Assembly (NCBI GenBank): GCA_007693455.1
Contig: REDP01000163.1
Location: 1-33,230, forward strand
Source of the DNA: Planctomycetota bacterium
GTDB lineage: Bacteria; Planctomycetota; UBA11346
DNA length: 33,230 bases
Direction of reading: 5' to 3'
Each line of letters starts with the position of its first letter. The stretch's first letter is position 1. The notes under the pieces are model-generated. The model made no database searches, was not told where the DNA came from, and worked only from the letters and a program-made list of their open reading frames with translations. The position numbers were made by a program, and so were the translations under genes. Of the stretch, positions 1-8,288 are shown piece after piece.

Positions 1-84
1 AGGGTAGCTAGCGCAACCCTGGGCTAGTATGCGAAGCCCCGTTGGGGCTTTAAACGCTTACCGACACCCTACCTCGTTTTTTTT
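1..84 (+). terminator. Structured terminator-like element with T8 tract at the window edge
   Basis: A 7-bp perfect hairpin (aagcccc 34-40, loop gtt, ggggctt 44-50) sits inside a weaker outer stem (gtatgcg 27-33 with cgcttac 55-61, one mismatch). Bases 1-5 (agggt) can pair with 66-70 (accct). A run of eight T follows at 77-84. This fits a Rho-independent terminator for a gene lying before the window, or a branched structured element cut by the window edge. Only one copy is present here, so it cannot be called a repeat from this window. The hairpin is seen; the terminator role is inferred. Confidence 0.45.
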
Positions 85-140
85 GATCTCGCCATTCGTG
101 CGGTGGTGTAAATGAATACACGAACCCAAAACGCTTCATG
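85..140. other. Non-coding stretch between terminator-like element and repeat copy 1
   Basis: No gene is evident in the 309 bases before the first CDS. This part holds a small inverted repeat (ttcgtg 95-100 with cacgaa 119-124; within it gtgta pairs with tacac) directly ahead of repeat copy 1. The left terminal arm expected for the repeat family is not recognisable here, so this segment may be a diverged left arm or unrelated sequence. Confidence 0.3.
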
Positions 141-254
141 CCATTGATCTCCCGATCGGCCTGCAAAAACGACCTGAATAGGGCTCTTTTTGCGTTAAAA
201 GCATGCACCGCGAAGCGGAAATTTCTTATCCAAGGTGAGCTTTGCGCCGCCCTG
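141..254 (+). repeat. Interspersed structured repeat, copy 1 (left end lost or diverged)
   Basis: This is the first of seven related intergenic repeats. It keeps the hairpin around gatctcccgatc (arms ttgatc/gatcgg pair with two G-T wobbles), the gcaaaaa...tttttgc hairpin, the ccgcgaagcgg hairpin and the right terminal arm gctttgcgccgccctg. The left terminal arm is not recognisable and no flanking direct duplication is seen. It lies 55 bp upstream of the phosphohexomutase start, in the same orientation as all other copies. Confidence 0.85.
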
Positions 255-309
255 TGGCACAGTATTGTCTCCTTCTTGAGCCAGGTGCGAGCGATGGCAT
301 CATCCGTGC

Positions 310-1686
310 ATGACGAATTCATCGCTGCAGTCCTGTGTCGTCAGTGTTTCGGGTATTCGCGGAGTTGTTGGATCGGGCATGGATCCTGGACTTATGCTTG
401 CTTGGGGCGCGATTCTGGGGCGGCATCTTGCACGCGGGCGCACGGTGGTGGTAGGGCGTGATGCGCGCCCGTCGGGGGCGGTGTTGATGCAGGCTCTGGC
501 TGCTGGCCTGCGCGGGGTGGGCGCTTCGGTTATCGACATTGGCGTGGTTCCCACTCCTACCGTGCCTCACGCAGTGCGTCGTTTGCGCGCTGGGGCGGGA
601 GTGCAGATCTCCGCTAGCCATAACCCTGAGCCATGGAATGCCCTCAAGATCTATACCCGTAAGGGACGTAATATCGATCAGTCCACGCTTGATCGCCTAC
701 TGGCGGCCTATCAGCGTGGGGTGGAGGGTTTGTGGTGCAGTCATGAGGGCCTTGGCGGGCACAGCGTGGATGATCAAGCCATTAGCGCGCATATTCGCTC
801 GGTAATGGCTGCCGTTGATGTGGCGGCTATTCGTAAGCGGGCCTTCCGCGTGGTCATCGACAGTGTCAATGGCTCGGGGGCAATGATGGGCCCAGAGCTC
901 TTGCAGGCCTTGGGCTGTCAGGTGATACCGCTTTATGATCGTATAGCCGATCCCTTCCCCCGTAATCCCGAGCCCACTGCTGCCAATGTCACAGAGACGG
1001 GTAAGATTGTCCGTGCAGTTGGTGCAGATGTGGGTTTTGTGCAGGATCCCGATGCGGATCGCTTGGCCCTTATTGATCATCGCGGCACCTATATTGGTGA
1101 AGAGTATACCTTGGCCCTGTGTGCTGCTGCCCGGTGTGCCGCCCATGGCCCGGGGGCAGTGGTCGCCACCAATCTGAGCACCAGTCGTATGGTTGAGGAT
1201 GTTGTTGAGCGCTTTCATGGCTCGGTAGTGCGTACGCCAGTGGGTGAGGCGCATATTCTTGACGCTTTGACCCAGCACGGCGCAGTGCTAGCGGGGGAGG
1301 GCAACGGTGGCGTGGTCGATCCACGGGTGGTGCAGTGCCGCGATGCGCAAATAGCAATGGCATTGATCCTGGAATACTTGGCGGGTCGCAATGGTACGCT
1401 GATGCAAGCCGTGGCAGAGATTCCGCGTTATGCCATGCACAAAGAAAAGATTGCTTGGGATCGACAGCAGGTGGCTGATGCCATTCCCGTATTGCGGCGT
1501 TCGGCTTTTGCCCACGGTGCAGAATGCGATGAGCGCGATGGGCTCAAACTTTCGTGGTCCGACCGCTGGGTGCATGTGCGTGCCTCGGGAACCGAGCCAG
1601 CTGCTCGTATCATTAGCGAAGCTCCTGATGCCAAGGCTGCGCGTTTACTTGCGCGGCAATTGCGTCAAGCTTTGCAACATACCTAA
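310..1686 (+). CDS. glmM: Alpha-D-phosphohexomutase, probable phosphoglucosamine mutase
   Basis: The 458-residue protein has all four phosphohexomutase signatures. They are the phosphoserine loop SASHNP (Ser103), the metal loop DPDADR (Asp246, 248, 250), the sugar-binding loop GEGNGG (329-334) and the phosphate-binding RASGTEP (424-430). Family members isomerise hexose 1- and 6-phosphates. The GEGNGG loop and the run after DPDADR most resemble archaeal/PVC-type phosphoglucosamine mutases, which would feed UDP-GlcNAc for peptidoglycan and lipopolysaccharide. Phosphomanno- or phosphoglucomutase activity cannot be excluded from sequence alone. The ATG at 310 is the only in-frame start giving the N-terminal SGIRGVVG strand; no clear Shine-Dalgarno precedes it. 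A zinc-ribbon gene follows after 86 bp. Confidence 0.9.
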   Translation: MTNSSLQSCVVSVSGIRGVVGSGMDPGLMLAWGAILGRHLARGRTVVVGRDARPSGAVLMQALAAGLRGVGASVIDIGVVPTPTVPHAVRRLRAGAGVQISASHNPEPWNALKIYTRKGRNIDQSTLDRLLAAYQRGVEGLWCSHEGLGGHSVDDQAISAHIRSVMAAVDVAAIRKRAFRVVIDSVNGSGAMMGPELLQALGCQVIPLYDRIADPFPRNPEPTAANVTETGKIVRAVGADVGFVQDPDADRLALIDHRGTYIGEEYTLALCAAARCAAHGPGAVVATNLSTSRMVEDVVERFHGSVVRTPVGEAHILDALTQHGAVLAGEGNGGVVDPRVVQCRDAQIAMALILEYLAGRNGTLMQAVAEIPRYAMHKEKIAWDRQQVADAIPVLRRSAFAHGAECDERDGLKLSWSDRWVHVRASGTEPAARIISEAPDAKAARLLARQLRQALQHT

Positions 1687-1772
1687 TCGCTCTTGCTTAG
1701 TAGGTTGTATATGTCCCCTGCGCCTGCTGACCACGAGTATAGACAATTGCACTGAAAAAAGGATATGGCGGC

Positions 1773-2732
1773 ATGAGTGAAAAAAAATCTGACGACGAGT
1801 TCTTTCCTGGTTTTATTGAAGATGACACGCCGCCCAGGAAGCCCGTGCCGCCACCAGTTGAAGAAGATGATGCCAGTGGCTTTAACCCCTTTGCTGATGA
1901 GTCGGCGGTGGAATCGGTTAGTCCCGATCCAGCTGCCCCTGTGCCCCACAAAGATGGCCCTCCCAGCGGTGCTGCAGTGGCTCCGGGGACTCCGGCTGCG
2001 CCGCCTGTCGCGGGTGGTTTTGATGCCTTTTCGGGCGCAGGCCAGCAACCCGATGAGGAGCCCGAAGAGGATGTGGCCCCTGGTGCGCGCAAAGATTTGT
2101 GGGTCTGCCCCCATTGTGGGGCCAAAAACCGTCCCGATCGCGATACCTGTCGCTCCTGCGGCAAGTCTCCCGATGAACCGGTGGTAGCGCCCTGGCACCG
2201 CCAGCCCAAAGTGATCATTGCCATCGCAGGCGCTGCCCTTGTCGTGGTACTGCTGCTGATTTTTACTGGTGGCGAACGTGTGGATATGCGTGCGGCGTCT
2301 TTGGCCGGCATTGATAATGATCTGCGTCGCCAGAGCGGCGTTCAGGTGGAGCTACCCCTAGGTGATGGGGTTTTTGTCAGCGAAGGGCGTTTCGCCGCAG
2401 TGGGTCGGGTGGCCCAGGTGCGCAGGCGCGATGAACATCTTATGCTGACCTTGGGTTTTGCCGATCGCTCGCGCGATGGCGAAAGTCAGATCCATGATGA
2501 GGGGGCGGATGATGTGGGCGTGCGCAATGCCTTGGGTGGCATTTCGCGGGTCCCCTATGCTCGATTGGTTGTGCTGGATCCTGATAACCGTATCGCCAGC
2601 GACATTTCCACCCAGGATGTGGTTTCGGTGTATGGCCATTACGGCTCTAGTGAAGAGCATGGGACATCAAATCCTGGAGGGCGCCGTTTTGTCCTTTTGA
2701 TTGAAGGTTTTGACCATTTGTCCCTGCGTTAA
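1773..2732 (+). CDS. Zinc-ribbon single-pass membrane protein, unknown function
   Basis: The 319-residue protein has an acidic, proline-rich N-terminus (1-105) without signal peptide. A four-cysteine zinc ribbon follows (CPHC at 112-115, CRSC at 126-129), then one transmembrane helix (about 147-166) and a roughly 150-residue C-terminal domain that should lie outside the cytoplasm. That domain contains alternating beta-type segments (for example FAAVGRVAQV, RLVVLDP, FVLLIEGF). The zinc ribbon resembles the RanBP2/zinc-ribbon type used for protein or nucleic-acid contacts. The start is supported by AAGGAT upstream of ATG 1773. No family was recognised for the C-terminal domain. Co-transcription with the upstream mutase is possible. 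Confidence 0.85.
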   Translation: MSEKKSDDEFFPGFIEDDTPPRKPVPPPVEEDDASGFNPFADESAVESVSPDPAAPVPHKDGPPSGAAVAPGTPAAPPVAGGFDAFSGAGQQPDEEPEEDVAPGARKDLWVCPHCGAKNRPDRDTCRSCGKSPDEPVVAPWHRQPKVIIAIAGAALVVVLLLIFTGGERVDMRAASLAGIDNDLRRQSGVQVELPLGDGVFVSEGRFAAVGRVAQVRRRDEHLMLTLGFADRSRDGESQIHDEGADDVGVRNALGGISRVPYARLVVLDPDNRIASDISTQDVVSVYGHYGSSEEHGTSNPGGRRFVLLIEGFDHLSLR

Positions 2733-2770
2733 TGCTGAGCCCGGCATGTGGGTAAGCCGTCTTTGGGGGC

Positions 2771-2807
2771 ACGCCGCCGCGCCGTGTTAGGCAATGCGCG
2801 GCGGTGT
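2771..2807. terminator. Bidirectional terminator hairpin between convergent genes
   Basis: A 12-bp stem (acgccgccgcgc 2771-2782 with gcgcggcggtgt 2796-2807, one G-T pair) with a 13-nt loop separates two convergent genes. It overlaps the minus-strand stop codon by one base. There is no strong T tract on either side, so termination is inferred from the stem and its position. Confidence 0.55.
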
Positions 2808-4975
2808 TACAAGCCGCTGCTGACTAATGGCATGGCTCGCGGCTCGAGCATAAGGATCACCGATTCGGTAACAACGATGAGGTGATCGCGGCCACCATCA
2901 CGTAAACGTTGGAATGGAAAGCCGGCTTTGCCGCTGTCCCAGCGCGAGGGACTGCCCCGCGGAGGACGAAATTCATTGTTGCGGTTGAGGTTCCACGCAG
3001 AAGACGAGAGGTGTTCGCCGCGGTCGGGGAGACTGTCGGCGGCGGTGTTGACGCTTGGCCCACGTTCGATGCTGCCGACAACGTTTCGACCGCGTTCATG
3101 ACCAACGAAAATGGCGCGCTCTCGGCGATCAGTAAAAAAGGTATCTGCCTCAATGGTGGCAATAACGCTACTGTCGCCGCGTTCTGAAAAAGCCAGGATG
3201 CGATCCTGGCGATCAATGACCAGAGAGCCTTGGCGCGGAATAATAAAGATGTCTTGCGGAACCATAACGGCGGCAAGAGGTTGATTCTCAGGGCCGTTAT
3301 CTTTGCGATATAAGCGGCCGCCAAAGCGGAAGAAGCGGCCATAGTTATTGGCTTCCCCGTGCCACCAAGGCGGGCGCCGGGTATTTGCTTCGGGGTCCTT
3401 GCGCACGGTTTCGGTAACCTGGCCGTTTTCTAAGTCCAGGCGATGCCAGGCCTCATCATTCTCGGCAATGGCAAAATTGTGCCAGGGGTGACTACGGATG
3501 CGCCAGTGTGCGGCGGGTAGTTGGAGTGGGACTTCTTCGCGTTGGGCGGGGTCGTGATGGAGGGTCACCATGGTGTAGCGAGGGTTGTCGCCGCCAGTGC
3601 GATAGAGCATGCGCCTGCGGCAGTGTACCCAGGCGTCATCGGCTTCTCCGTGCCAGAGCTCCTGTCCGTGATTGTCAAAAACGCTGCGGAGATTATCGGG
3701 ATGAACTGCCATGGTATAATGATGACTATCATGTACGGATTGAATGGGCGCTTGGGCCTCGGCCCAGGGAATGATTTCGGGGCTCGGGCTTTGTAGGCGC
3801 AAAAGGGAAATGGAATGGTCATCCCATACATAGAGGGTATGTGGAGAAAAATCGCTGCGACTATACCTGTTGGCGATGCTCATGCGTGGATTGGCAGTGG
3901 TATTGTCGATCAGATCAGGCCAATAATACAAAGCAATGGTATAGGGCTGCTCGCTGGCTTCTTCAATAATATTGCCAAGAAGATCTGTGCTCGCTTCACT
4001 GCTGGCCCCCCATCCCGAACCGATAATCAACCACTGTCCCACGGTCCACGCCCCAGGATTGCGGCCAATGGCTACGTGCGGTGAAAAGGGGTGACGTTCT
4101 CCCGTGCCATCGAGAAGCTCCCAGGTGTCGCCTTGGCGTAGGAGCGAACGATCAGGACCAACAGCAAAGTCATCCAGTGTACTCATTTGTTGTCGCTCAT
4201 TGGAAAATACGATGAGTGTCGTAGGGCGGCCTTGCTGTGCCCGGTCGGCGACTACCCAGCGTCCTTCATGGCCCACGGCGTGGGGGTTGCGGAAGTCATT
4301 GATAATACGTTGGTGCTCGGCACTGGCGATGACAATGCGCTGATTGTCGCCACGAGATCGGTTGATGGCGGCCACCACTGCACTGCCATCCTCGGCCACG
4401 GTAATGCGATCAAAAAGGTGGTCGTTTTGCTCTTCGAGAATACCGTGTAGGCCAACATCCCGCCTCCACAGCACCGATCCTGAGTCCCTGGCCACTACGC
4501 CGAGGGTGACTTGCCGGCGGTTCCAGGGGCCATGGGTACGGGCAAGGCCAATGTGGTTTTCAAGGCGGGTATAGGCACTGCGCCCAGGATGAAAGGGTAG
4601 GGGGATGCTCAGTTGAAGGGGCCGTCCAGAGGGGCTGGTGCGGTAGAAGCGGTGACCGCTGATGACCGCAATATGGGAATCGCGATCCCAATGGTTGTGT
4701 ATGTCCTCGGGAAAGCCCAGGAGCGGGGATCCGAGAACCTGACTGCGTCCCAAATACGGTAAGGTTTGCCGCCGGCGCAGGTGATCGTGCGCCTCCATAT
4801 AGGCTTCCAGTTGGATGCAGGTCCAGAGATCACCATGCTGCCGCGCTTGCGCGTAGAGCTCATGAATGGCAGTGGCTTCATGTTCGTCTTCGGCGGATAC
4901 GGCGGGGCTGCTAATGGCCCAGATGAGCAGGCCGAGTGCGAACACGCACAGCAAGGCATGGATACGCGGAGGCAT
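2807..4975 (-). CDS. Large secreted protein, probable beta-propeller fold
   Basis: The 722-residue protein begins with a clear signal peptide (hydrophobic core at about 7-24, cleavage likely after VSA at 28). Its body is rich in short beta-strand-like segments with DxGxxLW-type turns, for example ARDSGSVLW (162-170) and FDNHGQELW. Such turns occur in PQQ/WD-like beta-propeller blades. No catalytic motif or known family was recognised. It starts 10 bp after the kdsA stop, with AAGGAT (overlapping that stop) as ribosome binding site, so it is almost certainly co-transcribed with kdsA. A link to envelope biogenesis is only suggested by that context. Confidence 0.8.
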   Translation of the reverse strand: MPPRIHALLCVFALGLLIWAISSPAVSAEDEHEATAIHELYAQARQHGDLWTCIQLEAYMEAHDHLRRRQTLPYLGRSQVLGSPLLGFPEDIHNHWDRDSHIAVISGHRFYRTSPSGRPLQLSIPLPFHPGRSAYTRLENHIGLARTHGPWNRRQVTLGVVARDSGSVLWRRDVGLHGILEEQNDHLFDRITVAEDGSAVVAAINRSRGDNQRIVIASAEHQRIINDFRNPHAVGHEGRWVVADRAQQGRPTTLIVFSNERQQMSTLDDFAVGPDRSLLRQGDTWELLDGTGERHPFSPHVAIGRNPGAWTVGQWLIIGSGWGASSEASTDLLGNIIEEASEQPYTIALYYWPDLIDNTTANPRMSIANRYSRSDFSPHTLYVWDDHSISLLRLQSPSPEIIPWAEAQAPIQSVHDSHHYTMAVHPDNLRSVFDNHGQELWHGEADDAWVHCRRRMLYRTGGDNPRYTMVTLHHDPAQREEVPLQLPAAHWRIRSHPWHNFAIAENDEAWHRLDLENGQVTETVRKDPEANTRRPPWWHGEANNYGRFFRFGGRLYRKDNGPENQPLAAVMVPQDIFIIPRQGSLVIDRQDRILAFSERGDSSVIATIEADTFFTDRRERAIFVGHERGRNVVGSIERGPSVNTAADSLPDRGEHLSSSAWNLNRNNEFRPPRGSPSRWDSGKAGFPFQRLRDGGRDHLIVVTESVILMLEPRAMPLVSSGL

Positions 4976-4985
4976 GTGCTAATCC

Positions 4986-5843
4986 TTATCGGGGTAGGGG
5001 CGGATGAGGCCGGCCAATGGCTTGATGGATTGCCACGACAGAATCAAGAAATGCGGGAAGATCGTCTGCTGGAATGACATTGGGCCCATCGGAGAGCGCT
5101 TGTTCGGGGTAGTCGTGGGTTTCGAGAAAAAGCCCCTCTACGCCCACTGCTAAGGCCGCACGCATGAGTGCTGGGGCAAGATAGCCGCTGCCCGAAGAAT
5201 GGTCACCACCGCCCCCCGGCATTTGCACGGAGTGGGTGCCATCGTAGATGACGGGCACTCCCATGGCGCGTACCAGGGGAAGGCTTCGCATATCACTGAC
5301 TAGATTATTATAGCCAAAGCTTGTCCCACGTTCAATAATCACTAGGTCGCTGCCGCCGGCTTCATAAAATTTATCAATAATTGCCCGACAATCCCAAGGG
5401 GCAAGAAACTGACCCTTCTTAATAGACGTGGCTGTGCCGCTGCGGGCACAGGCTACGATAAGGTCGGTTTGCCGGCATAAAAACGCTGGCACCTGAATCA
5501 GATCAACGCTTTGCGCAACTGCCTCCACATCGGCGGTTTCATGGACGTCGGTGGTAACCGCAACCTGAAGCGTGTCTCGGATGTGGCGCAGGGCCGCCAG
5601 GCCATCGTGAAGTCCTGGCCCGCGGAAAGAGCGGTGGCTGGTGCGATTGGCTTTATCGTAGCTTGCCTTGAAAATTACCGGGAGCCCACGCTCGTGGCAG
5701 GCGCTTACCACGCGTTGGGCCATGCGCATAAGGTGCTCGGGGCTTTCAATGACACAGGGGCCGCTAATAATGACGGGATTTGCTCCGCCAATAGTTACGG
5801 GAGTGATCGCAGGATCGTTCAGGGTTACCGGGCGGATGGTCAT
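4986..5843 (-). CDS. kdsA: 3-deoxy-8-phosphooctulonate synthase (Kdo-8-P synthase)
   Basis: The protein is 285 residues, the usual length for KdsA. The enzyme condenses phosphoenolpyruvate with arabinose 5-phosphate to form Kdo 8-phosphate for the lipopolysaccharide inner core. Family motifs run in order: SGPCVIES, FKASYDKANRTS, TTDVHE, VPAFLCRQTDL, IKKGQFLAPWD, ERGTSFGYNN and YDGTHSVQ. The ATG at 5843 is chosen over an upstream in-frame start at 5969 because AAGGA lies 7 nt upstream and the family N-terminus begins here. The gene is first in a two-gene minus-strand operon with the secreted protein downstream. It implies an outer membrane containing Kdo. Confidence 0.96.
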   Translation of the reverse strand: MTIRPVTLNDPAITPVTIGGANPVIISGPCVIESPEHLMRMAQRVVSACHERGLPVIFKASYDKANRTSHRSFRGPGLHDGLAALRHIRDTLQVAVTTDVHETADVEAVAQSVDLIQVPAFLCRQTDLIVACARSGTATSIKKGQFLAPWDCRAIIDKFYEAGGSDLVIIERGTSFGYNNLVSDMRSLPLVRAMGVPVIYDGTHSVQMPGGGGDHSSGSGYLAPALMRAALAVGVEGLFLETHDYPEQALSDGPNVIPADDLPAFLDSVVAIHQAIGRPHPPLPR

Positions 5844-5961
5844 TGCAGGTCCTTGGCGGCAGGGGTGGGCGTCAAGAGCTATCCTAGCATAGCGGGTAAG
5901 CGGGGGAAAGGGGGCGCCGACCCGCGCTTGCCTCTGCGCGGTGTCCGTCAACAGTGCAGGT

Positions 5962-7149
5962 ATGACCACTGGGCGATGGATACTCCTGCAACGTTACGCA
6001 CCCCAAGTGGTGATGGCAATGGTGTTGGCAGTGGGCTTGGCAGGGGTTGTAGCCTTTTACGTTGCCCTGCGCCCCTGCGTTGTGGAGCATCAGCCTGGCG
6101 CCCGCTTAAGCTATGTTTTACGCAGTGAATTGCAGTCAGTGTCCCATGGCGATGAGGGGGAGGGCCTGCTGCCGCAATCGCGTTTTACCCATTACCGGAT
6201 TCACCTCTATATGCTTGGTTTGGATGGGGAGGCCGCGCTGTTGGTGGAATATGACGGGCCACGACGGCCCTCCTTGTATCAGGTGATGGTGTCGCGCGAT
6301 GGTCGCGTGCGTCTCCATGATGGCACGCGCTTACATGATTATGGTCCCACAGTCGGGTATTTTGATTTTAATCTTTTGACCTTGCCGCCAGGCCTTGATC
6401 AGTATTGGCATGCGGCTCTGCGCTATGCGTATCCCCCGCCAGAGCATGGTTCGCTGACGGCCCACGTCCAGCGCACTCAAAATGGTGCCCGCCCCCGCTT
6501 CCGTTGGCAGTACCCTGCCATCGAGTGGATTGATCGTCACCCCGAAATGCCGTCCGAACAGCGTTATGTGCAAATGCGAGACCTGGATGTCCGTTATCGT
6601 TTTGATACGCGTTCAGGCGTCTGGAGTGACGCGCGCATCCGCTTTATCGCTGGCGTTGAGGTGGACAACGATCCGGGCTATCGCCACGAGCGCGTAGAGC
6701 TTCAGTTGGATCTGCTTGATGTGCGTTCTGGCAATGAACAGCAGCGCCATCGCTTGCAGGCGCAGGTACGCGCCCTGCAGGCGGTAGAAGCGATGCTTGT
6801 TCAGGGCGATCGCCAAGGGGTGATGCAGCGCCTGCGAGAGCTGCGTGGCATTGCCCAGGGAGATCCCTTTTTGGATGCTCTGCTGCACCACTGGTACGAG
6901 GACGTCACAGCCTCCCCGCAGGCCCAGAGTCATGCGGTGCAGGTGGCAACGGTGCGCAGCCGGGGTGCTGCTGAAGATATTCGTTGGTCTTTGATTGCTG
7001 ATGGGTATCCAGCTTATATCAGTCAGCAGTCAGAGCGTATGGTGGTATTCGCTGGACCATTTAAAGAGCGTGACGCGCAGGTTTTATCAGACATGCAGCG
7101 GTTATTCCCCCGCAATCGTCCATTTTGGCAGAGCACGCCCTCTCGGTAG
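5962..7149 (+). CDS. Single-pass membrane protein with C-terminal SPOR-like domain
   Basis: From ATG 5962 the protein has 395 residues: a short cytoplasmic tail, one transmembrane helix (about 17-37), a large beta-rich periplasmic region (45-255), a helical stretch (about 260-310) and a C-terminal segment (324-383). That last segment matches the SPOR pattern: HAVQVATVRSR, an ADGYPAYI strand and VVFAGPFKERDAQV. SPOR domains bind denuded glycan strands of septal peptidoglycan, so a role in division or wall remodelling is plausible. An in-frame GTG at 5941 would add seven residues; neither start has a strong ribosome binding site. It is divergent from kdsA and convergent with ispE. Confidence 0.8.
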   Translation: MTTGRWILLQRYAPQVVMAMVLAVGLAGVVAFYVALRPCVVEHQPGARLSYVLRSELQSVSHGDEGEGLLPQSRFTHYRIHLYMLGLDGEAALLVEYDGPRRPSLYQVMVSRDGRVRLHDGTRLHDYGPTVGYFDFNLLTLPPGLDQYWHAALRYAYPPPEHGSLTAHVQRTQNGARPRFRWQYPAIEWIDRHPEMPSEQRYVQMRDLDVRYRFDTRSGVWSDARIRFIAGVEVDNDPGYRHERVELQLDLLDVRSGNEQQRHRLQAQVRALQAVEAMLVQGDRQGVMQRLRELRGIAQGDPFLDALLHHWYEDVTASPQAQSHAVQVATVRSRGAAEDIRWSLIADGYPAYISQQSERMVVFAGPFKERDAQVLSDMQRLFPRNRPFWQSTPSR

Positions 7150-7160
7150 TCACGGGGTAA

Positions 7161-8036
7161 TTATTCGTGCACGAGAGTTGCTGAGCGATCGAGAAAATGG
7201 GTTGCCACCACACGTACCTGTGCTGGTGGTGGCAACTGCGGGGGGTCAAGGCTGATGAGGGTGCTGCCGCTGCCGCTTAAACCCCAGCGCAGGCCTTGTT
7301 GCGTAAGCCACTGTCCAATCTCGCGCAGTGCTGGCTGGACTCGACAGGCGGCTGGCCAGAGATCATTATGAAGACACTCCTGGGGGCGACGTTGCCACAT
7401 TTGCTGCCATACGGCGCGACCCCAGGCGCTGCGCGGAGCACGTTCGTGGTCGTGTACGGCAGCGAATACCTGGGGAGTCAGGCAGGAAAATGATGGGATG
7501 ATGAGCCACAGTGGCCTTCCGACCTCGCCATGCATGGGGAGGGGAGAAAGTATTTCGCCGCGGCCCAGCCCATGGGCGCGACCTCCCTGGAGAAGGAAGG
7601 GTACGTCGGCGCCTAGCTGGAGGCTGTTGGCAATCCACTCAAGGCTTCCTTGTGCACCTGGAATCAGATGTCGTATGTCCCGCAAGAGGCCCGCCGCATC
7701 CGCAGAGCTTCCGCCCAGGCCACTGCCCACGGGGATGTTCTTGTCAATATGCACCCGCCAGGTGCCAGTCAGGCCGTAGTCGCGACGGAGATATTCCACA
7801 CAACGCCACACAATATTGCTCTCCCGACAGGGGATGCTGGGGTCGCTGCAGCTGAGGGCTATGCGATCAGGCCCGTGGGGCGAAAACCGGATATGCAGTA
7901 CATCGTGCAGGGCAATGCATTGAAAGGTGCTTTCAAGAAGGTGGAATCCCGCGCCATCGCGACCCAGGAGGCGGAGACCTAAATTCACTTTAGCTGGGGC
8001 GATACAGCGAAAATAGTAGGTCTGACTGCTGCCCAT
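7161..8036 (-). CDS. ispE: 4-diphosphocytidyl-2-C-methyl-D-erythritol kinase
   Basis: This 291-residue GHMP kinase phosphorylates CDP-methylerythritol in the MEP isoprenoid pathway. Visible motifs are the N-terminal APAKVNLGLRL with Lys16, the GHMP phosphate loop PVGSGLGGSSADAAGL (102-117), GADVPF with the catalytic Asp (about 144), and the C-terminal GLSGSGST. The ATG at 8036 is chosen because GGAGGG lies 5-6 nt upstream and the family N-terminus starts here; an upstream in-frame start at 8084 would only add residues not typical of the family. The stop lies 11 bp from the convergent SPOR gene. Confidence 0.95.
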   Translation of the reverse strand: MGSSQTYYFRCIAPAKVNLGLRLLGRDGAGFHLLESTFQCIALHDVLHIRFSPHGPDRIALSCSDPSIPCRESNIVWRCVEYLRRDYGLTGTWRVHIDKNIPVGSGLGGSSADAAGLLRDIRHLIPGAQGSLEWIANSLQLGADVPFLLQGGRAHGLGRGEILSPLPMHGEVGRPLWLIIPSFSCLTPQVFAAVHDHERAPRSAWGRAVWQQMWQRRPQECLHNDLWPAACRVQPALREIGQWLTQQGLRWGLSGSGSTLISLDPPQLPPPAQVRVVATHFLDRSATLVHE

Positions 8037-8203
8037 GAAACCCTCCGAAGGTGCTTGGCAAGAAGGGTAGTGCGCTCGGGCCATTGCGCAAAGGGAGCTA
8101 TTGTTCGGGTTGGAGAGCGTCTTCTTGGTCCATCATACACCCTCCCCCCCGATCTCGGGCCTGGGCTTGTGATGGGGTGGGTTTGGGTGAATGCTCTCCC
8201 TTT

Positions 8204-8241
8204 CAAGTGACGAGTCTTTCCCCGATGGGGTCTCCCACTTG
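8204..8241 (+). promoter_or_regulatory. Inverted repeat in the leader of the HEAT-repeat gene
   Basis: caagtg (8204-8209) pairs with cacttg (8236-8241), and inside it cccc-gat-gggg (8220-8230) forms a second stem. It lies between divergent ispE and the HEAT-repeat gene, 47 bp before the latter's start. It could be a leader RNA hairpin or an operator; nothing in the sequence decides. Confidence 0.3.
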
Positions 8242-8288
8242 TAAAAGGGGACACACTGTGCCCGGGATTGATGGCTGAGGAGGTCTCA

